This document shows positions 18,463 through 25,936 of a DNA stretch of 64,000 bases, piece by piece. This DNA is from Liberibacter crescens BT-1 (GTDB lineage: Bacteria; Pseudomonadota; Alphaproteobacteria; Rhizobiales; Rhizobiaceae): contig NC_019907.1 of assembly GCF_000325745.1 (NCBI RefSeq), positions 950,001 to 1,014,000 on the forward strand, read 5' to 3'. Both the position numbers and the translations under genes were made by a program. The notes under the pieces were generated by a model. It did not search any database. It was not told where the DNA came from and worked only from the letters and a program-made list of their open reading frames with translations. Every line of letters starts with the position of its first letter. Positions within the stretch are counted from its first letter, which is position 1.

Positions 18463-18489
18463 CACTGTTTTTTCACTGTTAAAACAGTG
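18463..18489. promoter_or_regulatory. CACTGTT repeat/palindrome, operator-like
   Basis: Two direct copies of CACTGTT (18463-18469, 18474-18480) followed by the inverted copy AACAGTG (18483-18489). The last two form a palindrome with a 2-bp centre. It lies between the early-operon terminator and the lysis genes, where a late promoter or operator would be expected. No binding protein can be named. Confidence 0.35.
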
Positions 18490-18502
18490 GAAAGCTCCCA
18501 AT

Positions 18503-18526
18503 AAAAAAGCCGCCTTAAAGGCAGCT
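18503..18526 (-). terminator. Rho-independent terminator, leftward
   Basis: On the minus strand AGCTGCCTT-T-AAGGCGGCT forms a stem with one G-U pair, followed by TTTTTTATT. It lies about 100 bp after the stop of the DUF6456-like pseudogene and probably ends the leftward early transcript before the lysis genes. Confidence 0.75.
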
Positions 18527-18630
18527 CAAAAACATATAAAAAAAGCACTACACACCCTCCGGCATACAATGCTGCACATAAGTGTCAAGTAGATATTCCG
18601 TTCGAACGAGTCAAGTACCAGAGTTGTTTT

Positions 18631-19121
18631 TTATGAGCTCTTGTACCCCCAATGTTGTGCAAGAACATCAAGCCCATCTTTTATATAATCCGCAATAGTC
18701 GTACGCTCTCTCACTGAAGAGCCCATATCCGATATCGCCTTGCCCTGCCCCGCGACCGCAATCATGAACTCATAAGCCCGAACGCCCAAAAGATTACGAC
18801 AGGCAACAAGCTGCTGCAACGCTGAGATACGATTCTCCGTTATCCCGTCATTCCTCACGCCACCATCAACACGAATCCCATCAAGGTTCACGCTCACATA
18901 GTCCATGCCGCCCGCAGCCTCCCATAAAGCCCGAAATCGTCCGCAGCACGCGCCTGACACGCATCAATATGGCCACGTGCCACCAATGTCGTAATCGCAC
19001 TCTCGCCAATGTTAACCTAGGCCATAATATGACGCGGATTGGTGACGCTCTCCCCATGCGATGATAAATACAGCGGGTTCTCAATCTCTATACAAACAAT
19101 ATCATTCTTCTTGTGCTTCAA
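18631..19121 (-). pseudogene. Phage regulatory/replication protein (DUF6456-like), disrupted
   Basis: The coherent protein starts at TTG 19121 behind TTTTTGGAG and runs through IEIENPLYLSSHGESVTNPRH. It hits an in-frame TAG (19018-19020), resumes VNIGESAITTLVARGHIDACQ, then shifts frame near 18938 to RFRALWEAAGGMDY and the helical C-terminus LGVRAYEFMIAVAGQGKAIS, ending at 18631. The RFRALWEA block plus the helical C-terminus resembles DUF6456-type proteins of rhizobial chromosomes and phages. One lesion is a stop, the other a single-base loss (GGACCGA to GGACGA). The 109-residue 3' part is open by itself from GTG 18960. Confidence 0.55.
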
Positions 19122-19259
19122 GGACAAACTCCAAAAACAAAACCTGCTATTCCTTTATCATAATAACACAAACCTTGAAACCCCTCAAAATCGTCGCGTT
19201 TAAACAAAAAAAATCATTGTAAACTCAATCCTTGACTCTTCAACCCTCTTCATCCACCT

Positions 19260-19403
19260 GATAAAATAAACACTGAAATATCAAACGTTAGAAACGATCT
19301 ACGCACCGAGATGAAATACAATTTCATCTTTACATTTAGTGCTATCATTGCCGCCGTTCTTGCGCTTTCTGGACTCATGGCAAAAGGCTTTCATTGGCTG
19401 TAA
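19260..19403 (+). pseudogene. Truncated copy of the coiled-coil/membrane-anchor protein
   Basis: Plus-strand open stretch with a charged helix (DKINTEISNVRNDLRTEM), then a membrane segment, ending GLMAKGFHWL and stop at 19403. From ATG 19311 it is only 30 residues. The ending matches the shifted-frame ending of the gene at 25421-25707 (GLMAKGLHWL) and the upstream helices look alike, so this is a 3' remnant of a paralogue. No ribosome site or full N-terminus is visible. Confidence 0.5.
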
Positions 19404-19429
19404 TATTCTTTAGTTTTTCTGAATAACCT

Positions 19430-20077
19430 TTAATAACGTTTTTCCTTTCTCCTCTTTTCCCTCTGCCCTTCAGGATTGAGACGTTCCTCCCACGTTGACT
19501 TCCTATCTTCCCATCTGAACACAATTAACGTCTCAAGGTACTTTCTGCCATTCTTGTCGAAACATTCAATCACTTCAAACCTTCCTTTTCTCTTCCATTT
19601 TTCCTTCAGGAGTTCCAACGGAAAAGCTTTTCTTTCGTATATTGCGTCTGCGGACTCCTCTTCCCGTGAATGTGATAAAACAAGTTCATCCCTCTGTTTC
19701 TGAAGGGACGATAATCTTTCCTGGAATGGTCTCGCCTCCTCCCTCACCAGAGCAGCAAAAACAGGAGGCATCGGCACCTGAGTAACAGAAATTCCATGTC
19801 TCCCTTCATACATCCCTCTGATATGCTTCTCTACCACCGCTTCAAGAGCTATTGAAGGTAATCCCGCTAACGATCTCGTGTAGGCTTTGAGGCCCTTTTC
19901 TGTTTGTAACGTATCCTGAATGATCATTCCAAACTCCTTCGTCATCATCCTCAGTTGTTCCGCTATTTCTTCCTCTGTAATCGGGGGGTTCTGGCTTCGA
20001 AGCAGGGATATTTGCTGATCCAGCGAAAAGATTTTCTGGCCCGTTTCTGTTGAGCTCGGCAGGTAATGTATCGCCAT
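19430..20077 (-). CDS. Phage hypothetical protein, mostly helical
   Basis: 215 residues, starting MAIHYLPSSTETGQK. Rich in charged helices (ITEEEIAEQLRMMTKEFGM; a coiled-coil-like stretch around FQERLSSLQKQRDEL) and ending in a very basic tail (REKRRKEKRY). The family is not recognised. It overlaps the 3' end of the preceding frame (19842-20870) by 236 bp in another frame. The composition here looks more natural in this frame, so the preceding gene probably ends earlier or is frameshifted. Position in the leftward early operon suggests a replication or DNA-metabolism role, but that is only context. Confidence 0.55.
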   Translation of the reverse strand: MAIHYLPSSTETGQKIFSLDQQISLLRSQNPPITEEEIAEQLRMMTKEFGMIIQDTLQTEKGLKAYTRSLAGLPSIALEAVVEKHIRGMYEGRHGISVTQVPMPPVFAALVREEARPFQERLSSLQKQRDELVLSHSREEESADAIYERKAFPLELLKEKWKRKGRFEVIECFDKNGRKYLETLIVFRWEDRKSTWEERLNPEGQREKRRKEKRY

Positions 20078-20870
20078 GGTCTATAACCTTTCCATCTATA
20101 ACTTTCGCTTTTTCAGCTTTTAATTTTTCGCAATGGTCATCTAAAAAATTCACCCACTTCTGATGCCTCATTCCCGCCGCTGTTCGTGGTGGATCAGTCC
20201 CTTGCCTCATCGATACGGAAGAACGTTGATAACCATCCTTGAAGCCCTTGAATCTCTCGTTTTTGATAAACCTGCACATGTGAACAGGACGATATTCAGG
20301 GTTATCTTTGCAGTACATCGAGAAATTGGGAATGGAATTTGAAACCTCTATCTTTTCCTCATCATCAAGCTTCTGCCAGGCAGAAAAAGCCTCTTTCTTC
20401 GACATGTTTGGGTCTGTTAGGTAATCTTGCCATGCCTCCTCAAAGGCAGCAGTATAAACAAGCTTCTTCTTCGGTTTTTTATGGCCTTTGCCAGCGTTTT
20501 GTTGAGGTTCTTCTCGTGAAATTGCCGCTGAAGAAACAACACTTTGCTCAGCGTTTGCTATGCATCTGCTTTCGTTTTGATCAACGCTTGTTGTGGTTTT
20601 GATATCAGTGTGATTGTCAAAATCATCAAAATCAGAAACCGACAAATCTGAACGAAGTGAAGATTTATTCTTTTTATTTTGGTTATTGGTTATTGGGTTA
20701 TGGTTATTGGTTAGGATTGCACTTGCATTGCTTATGCATTTCATGTGCATTGCCGATGGATTTCTCTCGGATTCCATCTCCATTGCTATCAGATTGCAAT
20801 GGATGCTCCATTGAATTCTGTGCAGAAGATCCTTCCCATCGTGCTTTTGAAGCTTTCGAACGCTTCTCAC
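19842..20870 (-). CDS. C-terminal part of the DUF1376-type phage replication protein
   Basis: A 342-residue frame whose first ~55 residues overlap the DUF1376 frame (20704-21147) and are probably not translated as such. From about SNASAILTNNHNPITNNQNK onward it reads like the natural continuation: a polar Asn/Ser/Asp linker, then AFEEAWQDYLTDPNMSKKEAF and VHMCRFIKNERFKGF, the kind of C-terminal domain found after DUF1376. A single-base indel near 20710-20730 would join the two frames. The final part (after about 20090) overlaps the 215-residue gene in another frame and may also be out of frame. Confidence 0.5.
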   Translation of the reverse strand: MRSVRKLQKHDGKDLLHRIQWSIHCNLIAMEMESERNPSAMHMKCISNASAILTNNHNPITNNQNKKNKSSLRSDLSVSDFDDFDNHTDIKTTTSVDQNESRCIANAEQSVVSSAAISREEPQQNAGKGHKKPKKKLVYTAAFEEAWQDYLTDPNMSKKEAFSAWQKLDDEEKIEVSNSIPNFSMYCKDNPEYRPVHMCRFIKNERFKGFKDGYQRSSVSMRQGTDPPRTAAGMRHQKWVNFLDDHCEKLKAEKAKVIDGKVIDHGDTLPAELNRNGPENLFAGSANIPASKPEPPDYRGRNSGTTEDDDEGVWNDHSGYVTNRKGPQSLHEIVSGITFNSS

Positions 20871-21147
20871 TATTGGAATGGTATTTCTCTATCTCTTCTT
20901 CGCATCTGTCATTGTACCAACCGTCAACCCTCTTCTCAAAAAAATGATAAAGAATAGTCTCAACAATCTGTTTGTACTTTCTTGTCTTGGCTCCTATAAA
21001 CCAGCATATCTCATTAAAGTCAGAAGGAAGATGGCTTTCCCGAACATAATAAAGATCTATCAATCGTCTGTATATAATGTCTTCTTCAAGAGAAAGATGT
21101 CTCGTGCTGGAATGATAATCGCCTACATTAAAAGAGTAATACTTCAT
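20704..21147 (-). CDS. DUF1376 domain protein, phage replication (N-terminal part)
   Basis: 147 residues. Begins MKYYSFNVGDYHSSTRHLSLEEDIIYRRLIDLYY, then RESHLPSDFNEICWFIG and FFEKRVDGWYNDRCEEEI: the DUF1376 signature found in early replication genes of many phages. The frame closes after QCKCNPNQ, but the expected linker and C-terminal domain continue in the next frame (19842-20870), so the gene is probably split by an indel. It follows the Cro-like gene by 46 bp, with GGAGGTGG upstream, and is the second gene of the leftward early operon. Confidence 0.75.
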   Translation of the reverse strand: MKYYSFNVGDYHSSTRHLSLEEDIIYRRLIDLYYVRESHLPSDFNEICWFIGAKTRKYKQIVETILYHFFEKRVDGWYNDRCEEEIEKYHSNSEKRSKASKARWEGSSAQNSMEHPLQSDSNGDGIREKSIGNAHEMHKQCKCNPNQ

Positions 21148-21193
21148 GATGATTTCACCACCTCCACAGACTTCTTATCCATCCGCCATATCC

Positions 21194-21463
21194 TTATTGT
21201 TCTGAAGTGTCTTCGTTATCTGGTGCAGGCCCAAAGATGTCGGGGTGTGATATGTTGTCTGGCCAAGGAGTATTTTCAGGCCATCTATCATAAAGCCACC
21301 TGAAAGCACTTTCCAGTCTACGTGTGCCAACGTCAGAACCCCTTCTTATGGAGTTAATCCGTTTACCATCATTGAAAATATACGTAGATAAAGTCGTCTC
21401 TGATATCCTATATGCAGAGCAATACGTTTCAATCATCTTTAAAAAATTATCTATTAGGTTCAT
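21194..21463 (-). CDS. Cro-like phage regulator
   Basis: 89 residues: FLKMIETYCSAYRISETTLS followed by YIFNDGKRINSIRRGSDVGT and LESAFRWLYDRWPENTPWP. The helix-turn-helix-like layout and FNDGKRxxxxRxG core resemble short Cro-type DNA-binding proteins of rhizobial prophages. It is transcribed away from the CI-like gene at 21550. The region between and over its start holds three operator-like repeats, one of which covers its start codon, fitting autorepression. It is the first gene of the leftward early operon. Assignment rests on context as much as sequence. Confidence 0.6.
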   Translation of the reverse strand: MNLIDNFLKMIETYCSAYRISETTLSTYIFNDGKRINSIRRGSDVGTRRLESAFRWLYDRWPENTPWPDNISHPDIFGPAPDNEDTSEQ

Positions 21464-21511
21464 AAAAATATTATGAGGTTTATGTACCGAAATGTCAACG
21501 GTTTATGAACC
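21457..21511. promoter_or_regulatory. CI/Cro operator array, three half-palindromic sites
   Basis: Sites GGTTCATAAA (21457-21466), GGTTTATGTACC (21477-21488) and GGTTTATGAACC (21500-21511) are spaced 20 and 23 bp. The outer two contain the perfect inverted pair GGTTCATAAA / TTTATGAACC. Spacing near two helical turns and location between divergent regulator genes resemble a lambda-type three-site operator. Confidence 0.6.
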
Positions 21512-21549
21512 AAGTGACTTTTATTTTTTATACGGTAATAATACCAAGA

Positions 21550-21990
21550 ATGGAGACAAGTTTAACACAAAAAATGTTGGAAGAACTCTTGGAGAGGGTA
21601 AAAAAAAGGCTTAATAAACTAAATATAACAGAGCACGCTTTAGAAATACAAGCAAAAGCAAAAGTAGGAACTATAAGAAACTGGCGAAGAGGTGCCTTAC
21701 CACGTATAGATACTTTATTTACAATAGCTCCAGCTCTTTGTACCACACCAGAATGGTTGGCTTTTGGAGTAGGAGAAGAAGAAACCACAAAAGAGGATTA
21801 TTTAATTAAAGAGATAACAATGTCTATAAAAGAGCGATGTATACAAGATTTGATCTCTGACATAGTAAACCTAGATGAAGAACAACTTAATTGGATAAAA
21901 GGGTCTATAGAATACATGAAAAAAACAAGGAGAATACATTCCCCTCCTTTTACCAGTAAGCAAGATAGTAAAAACGATAAAGTGCTTTGA
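21550..21990 (+). CDS. CI-like phage repressor, HTH family
   Basis: 146 residues from ATG 21550. The frame is open from ATG 21505, but that start overlaps operator site 3, and the added residues (TFIFYTVII) look non-coding. The helix-turn-helix covers about residues 10-60: LLERVKKRLNKLNITEHALE, then KVGTIRNWRRGALPRIDTL and TTPEWLAFG, the usual phrase of short CI-type repressors. There is no LexA-like peptidase domain, so induction would not be by RecA-mediated self-cleavage. It diverges from the Cro-like gene. Confidence 0.72.
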   Translation: METSLTQKMLEELLERVKKRLNKLNITEHALEIQAKAKVGTIRNWRRGALPRIDTLFTIAPALCTTPEWLAFGVGEEETTKEDYLIKEITMSIKERCIQDLISDIVNLDEEQLNWIKGSIEYMKKTRRIHSPPFTSKQDSKNDKVL

Positions 21991-22149
21991 TTTTATGGAT
22001 GTTTTATAAACAAAACAATAAAAGGCATGATTTATTCCATAACTTGATCTAATTCATTCAAATAATCTAAAAACATTACTTCCAGAAGAAAAATTATCCC
22101 CCCCTATTCTATTCATAAAAATTACTTTACTTTTCGGTAATTTTTCCGA

Positions 22150-22166
22150 TACTTAAACTTTAAGTA
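22150..22166. promoter_or_regulatory. Palindrome upstream of the second HTH gene
   Basis: TACTTAAA-C-TTTAAGTA is a perfect 17-base palindrome, 115 bp before the HTH gene at 22282. The 21991-22281 gap holds no credible gene; it is AT-rich. The palindrome could be an operator for that regulator, but there is no second copy to support it. Confidence 0.35.
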
Positions 22167-22281
22167 GTTATTATAAATAATGGCCATGCTTACCAAAAAA
22201 GAATTGGAGCTCTGTTAGCCAATAGAAAATATTGCGCAATATGCTAACGACTGCAATCTTATTTTGCTCTATTTTAAAGAA

Positions 22282-22614
22282 ATGGATAATATCATAAAAG
22301 AAAAACAACCAAATAGACCGCATCACATAAGGGATTGGGCAGAGCGTAACGGGTACTATTCTCAAGCAGATCTTGCTAATGCATTAAACGCAGATAAAAG
22401 TGTTGTTTCACGGTGGTATAAAGATTCTTCTCCAACAATAAAATGGCAAAAAAAATTGGCAGAATTTTTTAAATGTGACAAAGAAGCTCTTTTCAGGCAT
22501 CCTGACGATGATTGGTTCTCAAATTTTATAGAAGGAAGAACCAAGGAGGAGATAGAGCGCATAAAAACTATGCTGCAAGCTGCCTTCCCCTCCTCGTCTG
22601 ATCAAATAAAATAA
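22282..22614 (+). CDS. Second HTH-type (XRE) regulator
   Basis: 110 residues from ATG 22282; the frame opens six codons earlier at 22264. The HTH lies around residues 15-60: HIRDWAERNGYYSQADLANALNADKSVVSRWYKDSSPT with KWQKKLAEFF after it. The C-terminus (RTKEEIERIKTMLQAAF) is a short helix. It has the layout of small phage or plasmid repressors. Together with the CI-like gene 290 bp upstream this gives the prophage two candidate immunity regulators. It is convergent with the gene at 22635-22964. Confidence 0.7.
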   Translation: MDNIIKEKQPNRPHHIRDWAERNGYYSQADLANALNADKSVVSRWYKDSSPTIKWQKKLAEFFKCDKEALFRHPDDDWFSNFIEGRTKEEIERIKTMLQAAFPSSSDQIK

Positions 22615-22634
22615 TAATTTTTATTTACATTACC

Positions 22635-22964
22635 TTATTGTATATGCATAGAAAAATATCCAAAAGCTGCCCGTATCATACTGGCAATAAGAGGATCTAC
22701 GTCTACATATTCCATTTCTTTTATCGCCAATCTGAGAGCATCCAAAGCACTTTGAGCGGTTTTTACTGCAAAAGTCCAACTTTCAAGAACACTGATTTGT
22801 TGGCTGATAACATTATTGCTAAAGAATTCACTGTTGTCTGTTTCTATATCCGTGTAATTTAAAAAGTCGCATGCCTCTTCATAAGCTCGAATAGAGCAAT
22901 ATAACGGATCAACCTCCATATCATTATTAACGTTAACAGAAGAATTTATAGAACAATTATCCAT
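22635..22964 (-). CDS. Prophage hypothetical protein
   Basis: 109 residues from ATG 22964, chosen because AGGTG lies ten bases upstream; the longer frame to 23096 runs through a structured leader. Sequence is acidic at the N-terminus and helical later (SWTFAVKTAQSALDALRLAI, then SMIRAAFGYF). The family is not recognised. The leader resembles phage C4 antisense RNA, so this gene may be the controlled product in an immunity or antirepression circuit. That is inference. Confidence 0.5.
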   Translation of the reverse strand: MDNCSINSSVNVNNDMEVDPLYCSIRAYEEACDFLNYTDIETDNSEFFSNNVISQQISVLESWTFAVKTAQSALDALRLAIKEMEYVDVDPLIASMIRAAFGYFSMHIQ

Positions 22965-22969
22965 GAGTA

Positions 22970-23125
22970 TACACCTACGCTTGTGGTCGTTATATCTACC
23001 ACCGTGAGCTTTTGTGTGCACAACGATGATGGCGGGAGGCACAAAACCCGTGACCAGCAGTAGGCGCTTAAAACGAGCGGAATTATTCGAGCTCAAGGAG
23101 CCTTATTTCTTCGCCCTCCCACCAT
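22970..23125 (-). ncRNA. Structured leader resembling phage C4 antisense RNA (candidate)
   Basis: The minus strand carries CACGGGTTTTGTGCCTCCCG, then TTGTGCACACAA-like and GTGGT...ACCAC hairpins (GGTGGTAGATATAACGACCAC region). An upstream GGTGGGAGG (23115-23123) can pair over nine bases, one G-U, with CCTCCCGCC (23031-23039). The TGCCTCCCGCC core and its position before a small phage gene recall the C4 RNA of P1/P7/P22-type phages, from memory. A covariance-model search would decide. Confidence 0.4.
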
Positions 23126-23207
23126 AAGAGAGGTATGTTTAACGCATAAAAATGCGTCTCTAGAAGAAGCTTTCAGAAGAACTATAATTGTTTTTGTTAT
23201 TTATATC

Positions 23208-24212
23208 TTAATTTTTACTTGGCTTAAACTTCAAAATCGGCTTCTCTATATACCTGTATGACAAAAAAGAAACAAAAACAATTATTATAGATGAAAGTAA
23301 CCAGCACCAAAAAAAGGGGAAATAATGTCCATATATATAATACATAGCTTGCTGTATAGGAAAACCGTATATATATATCCCGTAAGATAAGTCTCCTATC
23401 TTCTTACCTATAGATGATAATATAAATGTTTTTTGATTACCAATCAAAATAAATATTAGTGGTAATGCCAAATCTGGCATAATTCCTATATAACCAAATT
23501 TCAGGTATAAAAGTATTAATAACAAAGCCATAAAAAACAAAAAATAAAACTTTCGGGAGAAGAAGATATCTTTAGTATGAAATAAAGAGAATCCATAAGC
23601 AAACTGAAAGAAAAGCCATTGTTCACGTGAAAAAATGTCAAGTGACATTGGAAACCATATATGAAGAATCAAAGAAATGATAAATATACAAATTATTGCC
23701 GATCTTTTTTTAAGAATCCCTAATACCCCTAATATCGCTACAAGAATATAGCATTTAAATTCTGGCGGTATAGTCCATAAACTTGCGTTAATGAATTTAG
23801 GGTATGCATTTCTATAAAAAACTCCTGGAAGAGTATTATGAATGTTTAGAACAAGATTTAAAAAATACTTTAAAAAATCAATGTCAGTGAAATATTTCTT
23901 TAAAGTATAGTCTGTTAATAAAGGCCCCATCAAAAATGCTGTTGCAAAAATCATAAATGTTAAAGCTGGCCATATCCTCAGTATCCTTTTTATAATAAAT
24001 CTTATACACGATTGATCATTTTCCCAACTCTGAGCAATAAGAAAACCGCTTACTGAGAAAAAAATTATTACTCCTAAACGGCCAAGTTGTTCGTCTATAA
24101 AAGGTAAGCTCTGAGAAAAGCCAAACACTTGGAACTGATGGCTGATAAGGACTATGAATGCAGCAACTAGCCGAACAAAATCGAAGTTATTGTTGAACGA
24201 TCTATTCTTCAT
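23208..24212 (-). CDS. O-acyltransferase (acyltransferase 3 family, OafA-like), prophage cargo
   Basis: 334 residues from ATG 24212, with about ten membrane segments. The N-terminal FDFVRLVAAFIVLISHQF contains the R and H of the acyltransferase-3 active region, followed by GVIIFFSVSGFLIAQSW and the later SLWTIPPEFKCYILVAILG. Such phage enzymes acetylate O-antigen or other surface glycans and change phage sensitivity or serotype. The start at 24212 overlaps the stop of a 9-residue leader frame (TAATG), which has the good ribosome site this start lacks. The frame is open to GTG 24248. Very AT-rich compared with the phage core genes, suggesting separate acquisition. Confidence 0.85.
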   Translation of the reverse strand: MKNRSFNNNFDFVRLVAAFIVLISHQFQVFGFSQSLPFIDEQLGRLGVIIFFSVSGFLIAQSWENDQSCIRFIIKRILRIWPALTFMIFATAFLMGPLLTDYTLKKYFTDIDFLKYFLNLVLNIHNTLPGVFYRNAYPKFINASLWTIPPEFKCYILVAILGVLGILKKRSAIICIFIISLILHIWFPMSLDIFSREQWLFFQFAYGFSLFHTKDIFFSRKFYFLFFMALLLILLYLKFGYIGIMPDLALPLIFILIGNQKTFILSSIGKKIGDLSYGIYIYGFPIQQAMYYIYGHYFPFFWCWLLSSIIIVFVSFLSYRYIEKPILKFKPSKN

Positions 24213-24241
24213 TATAGAAAGCCACGTTTTATGATTCTCAT
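24212..24241 (-). CDS. Leader peptide MRIIKRGFL coupled to the acyltransferase
   Basis: ATG 24241 follows GGGGAGGTGTGTC, the best Shine-Dalgarno sequence in this region. The frame encodes nine residues and stops with TAA whose last A is the first base of the acyltransferase ATG. The acyltransferase start has no good ribosome site of its own. This arrangement is typical of translational coupling. Whether the peptide itself matters is unknown. Confidence 0.5.
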   Translation of the reverse strand: MRIIKRGFL

Positions 24242-24302
24242 GACACACCTCCCCACTGAAGGAAATATGTTTGGCACTTTAATTGAGAAATCAATACTAT
24301 AG

Positions 24303-24536
24303 TTATCTTCTATAATAACCGTAATGATGGCTTGGCGGTCTTCGCCAGTACTCATGTACATATTGTTGATGCCCGTGCACATTGCGATAATACGGTCTTA
24401 CGTGAACAGTTTTTGCTGGTGAATGATAATATGGCGTCCTGTATGAATAATAATGTCTGCTAACCGTTTCTCAACTGTGGGTATCCCCGTTCTCGTCTTG
24501 GTTAATTTCTATAGAAGAACAATATACATTCAACAT
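24303..24536 (-). pseudogene. Tyr/His/Arg-rich small protein with in-frame TGA
   Basis: From ATG 24536 the minus strand encodes 21 residues, then TGA (24471-24473), then 55 more in the same frame: RHYYSYRTPYYHSP, VHVRPYYRNVHGHQQYVHEY and RRPPSHHYGYYRR. The strong Tyr/His/Arg bias is not expected by chance and resembles short surface-associated YxxHY-rich proteins. There is no signal peptide and a weak ribosome site. It lies in the 390-bp gap between the acyltransferase and the outer-membrane protein gene. Confidence 0.4.
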
Positions 24537-24640
24537 ATTTAAACTTTTAGTTAAAAAAATTTTAAAAGCTGCAAGAATATTATATACATTTTTAACTCGA
24601 ATCATATATGGGTAGGAATTCAATTAAGGGAGAGTGAAAA

Positions 24641-25318
24641 ATGAAAAGATTTTTAATGCTTTCATTGTTGGCAAGCACTGCAAATTTTGCTTATGCCGCT
24701 GACGCCGTGAATAATGTAGATAATATTCCTCATGCTGCGTCACAGCCCACGGGTTCGAATTCTGGTAATTTCTCTTGGGAAGGCGCATACGGCGGTGTTC
24801 TAGGTGGTGTTAGCGCAGCAAGATATAAAGACCCAGTCACAAGTACGTCTAATGAGCCAGAGAAATTAAATATCACCAGCCCGGCTATTGGTGGTTTCGC
24901 AGGTTTTAATTTCCAACAAGAAAATATTGTTTATGGCGTGGAAGGCGACCTTGGTTATGCTTTTAAAAAGAAAAAACTTAGTTTCACAATAGATGGTAGT
25001 CCTACAATAAACGTCAACGCCAAGGGAAGTACAGAACTTTATGGTTCTATAAGAGCCCGCTTAGGATATTCACTTGATAGGGCCCTCGTATATGCTACGG
25101 CTGGGTGGTCTTTTAGCAAGGCCAAGTTCACTCAGGACATTAATTCAGTGATCAATAAGAAAACATTCAACGGGCCGACAGTAGGCGTTGGTGTTGATTA
25201 TGCCATTACCGATAATATTTTTGCCCGCGCAGAATACCGTTTTGCCTCATTCAGGAAGAAAGAAAGTACTAAGGCTCAGCAACAAACACTCCTTGCTGGA
25301 ATCGGTTACAAATTCTAA
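24641..25318 (+). CDS. Outer-membrane beta-barrel protein (Omp25/Omp31-like), prophage cargo
   Basis: 225 residues. Signal peptide MKRFLMLSLLASTANFAYA with cleavage after AYA. After a short polar linker, eight-strand barrel-like repeats: WEGAYGGVLGGVSAARY, IGGFAGFNFQQ, VYGVEGDLGYAF, LYGSIRARLGYSLDRALVYATAGWSF, ARAEYRFASF, ending GIGYKF with the terminal aromatic needed for BAM recognition. It matches the small porin family common in Rhizobiales (Omp25/Omp31, hemin-binding proteins). RBS GGGAGAG precedes ATG. Located between prophage genes and next to an acyltransferase, it is probably lysogenic-conversion cargo. Confidence 0.85.
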   Translation: MKRFLMLSLLASTANFAYAADAVNNVDNIPHAASQPTGSNSGNFSWEGAYGGVLGGVSAARYKDPVTSTSNEPEKLNITSPAIGGFAGFNFQQENIVYGVEGDLGYAFKKKKLSFTIDGSPTINVNAKGSTELYGSIRARLGYSLDRALVYATAGWSFSKAKFTQDINSVINKKTFNGPTVGVGVDYAITDNIFARAEYRFASFRKKESTKAQQQTLLAGIGYKF

Positions 25319-25420
25319 AGTTTCGTTCTCCTTATTAACGAACCACAAAGCTGTCATCGTCAGATGACAGTTAGGGGTCTTCCTCTTTACTCTCTTCCCT
25401 AACTCCTCCACACTCTCTTT

Positions 25421-25707
25421 ATGAACGCACAGGCCGAAAAGAAAGAATCTCAACCGAAAAATACCCTTGAAACGAGAGTAACAAGGCTGGAAACAGGTTT
25501 CGAGTATCTCGCAACAAAGGCTGATATCGCCAGTGTTCGAACCGAGATAGCAAATGTCGAAAACCGTCTGAATGACAAGATACATACTGAGGTATCTGAA
25601 TTACGAAAATCAGCGGATAGAGATTTTCGTATTCTGTTTGGCGCACTTATCGCTGTTGCCCTCGGTCTGGATGGGGACTCATGGCCAAAGGCTTACATTG
25701 GCTGTAA
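25421..25707 (+). pseudogene. Coiled-coil protein with C-terminal membrane anchor, frameshifted
   Basis: From ATG 25421: TLETRVTRLETGFEYLATKA and VRTEIANVENRLNDKIHTEV form a coiled coil, followed by the membrane segment FRILFGALIAVALGL. In the read frame it then continues as DGDSWPKAYIGCN. One base lost or two gained around 25669-25677 would restore GLMAKGLHWL and stop at 25707, matching the remnant at 19403. This layout is common for small phage proteins of unknown role, often near lysis genes. Without correction the frame extends to 25732. Confidence 0.6.
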
Positions 25708-25936
25708 CGCGCCCTTCTCAACGCCTCTATAGTAAATTACACGGAAAAGATATTAAAAACTGTAAACTAAAAAGGCCTGCTAGTAACAGACCTTTTTAAA
25801 AAAAGTTTTCTCATAATCCTTCATATCCTGACACAAAAGAATCTCTACGTTGCAATAATATTTGACTCGACTATTGCGGGAAAAGATTCTATGAATTAAT
25901 CCGCTATGGGAGAATTATTACAGGGATATCTACTAG

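Noticed and set aside
20339-20957. Several plus-strand frames of 66-96 codons
   Set aside because: All lie opposite the DUF1376 replication gene and look like shadows.
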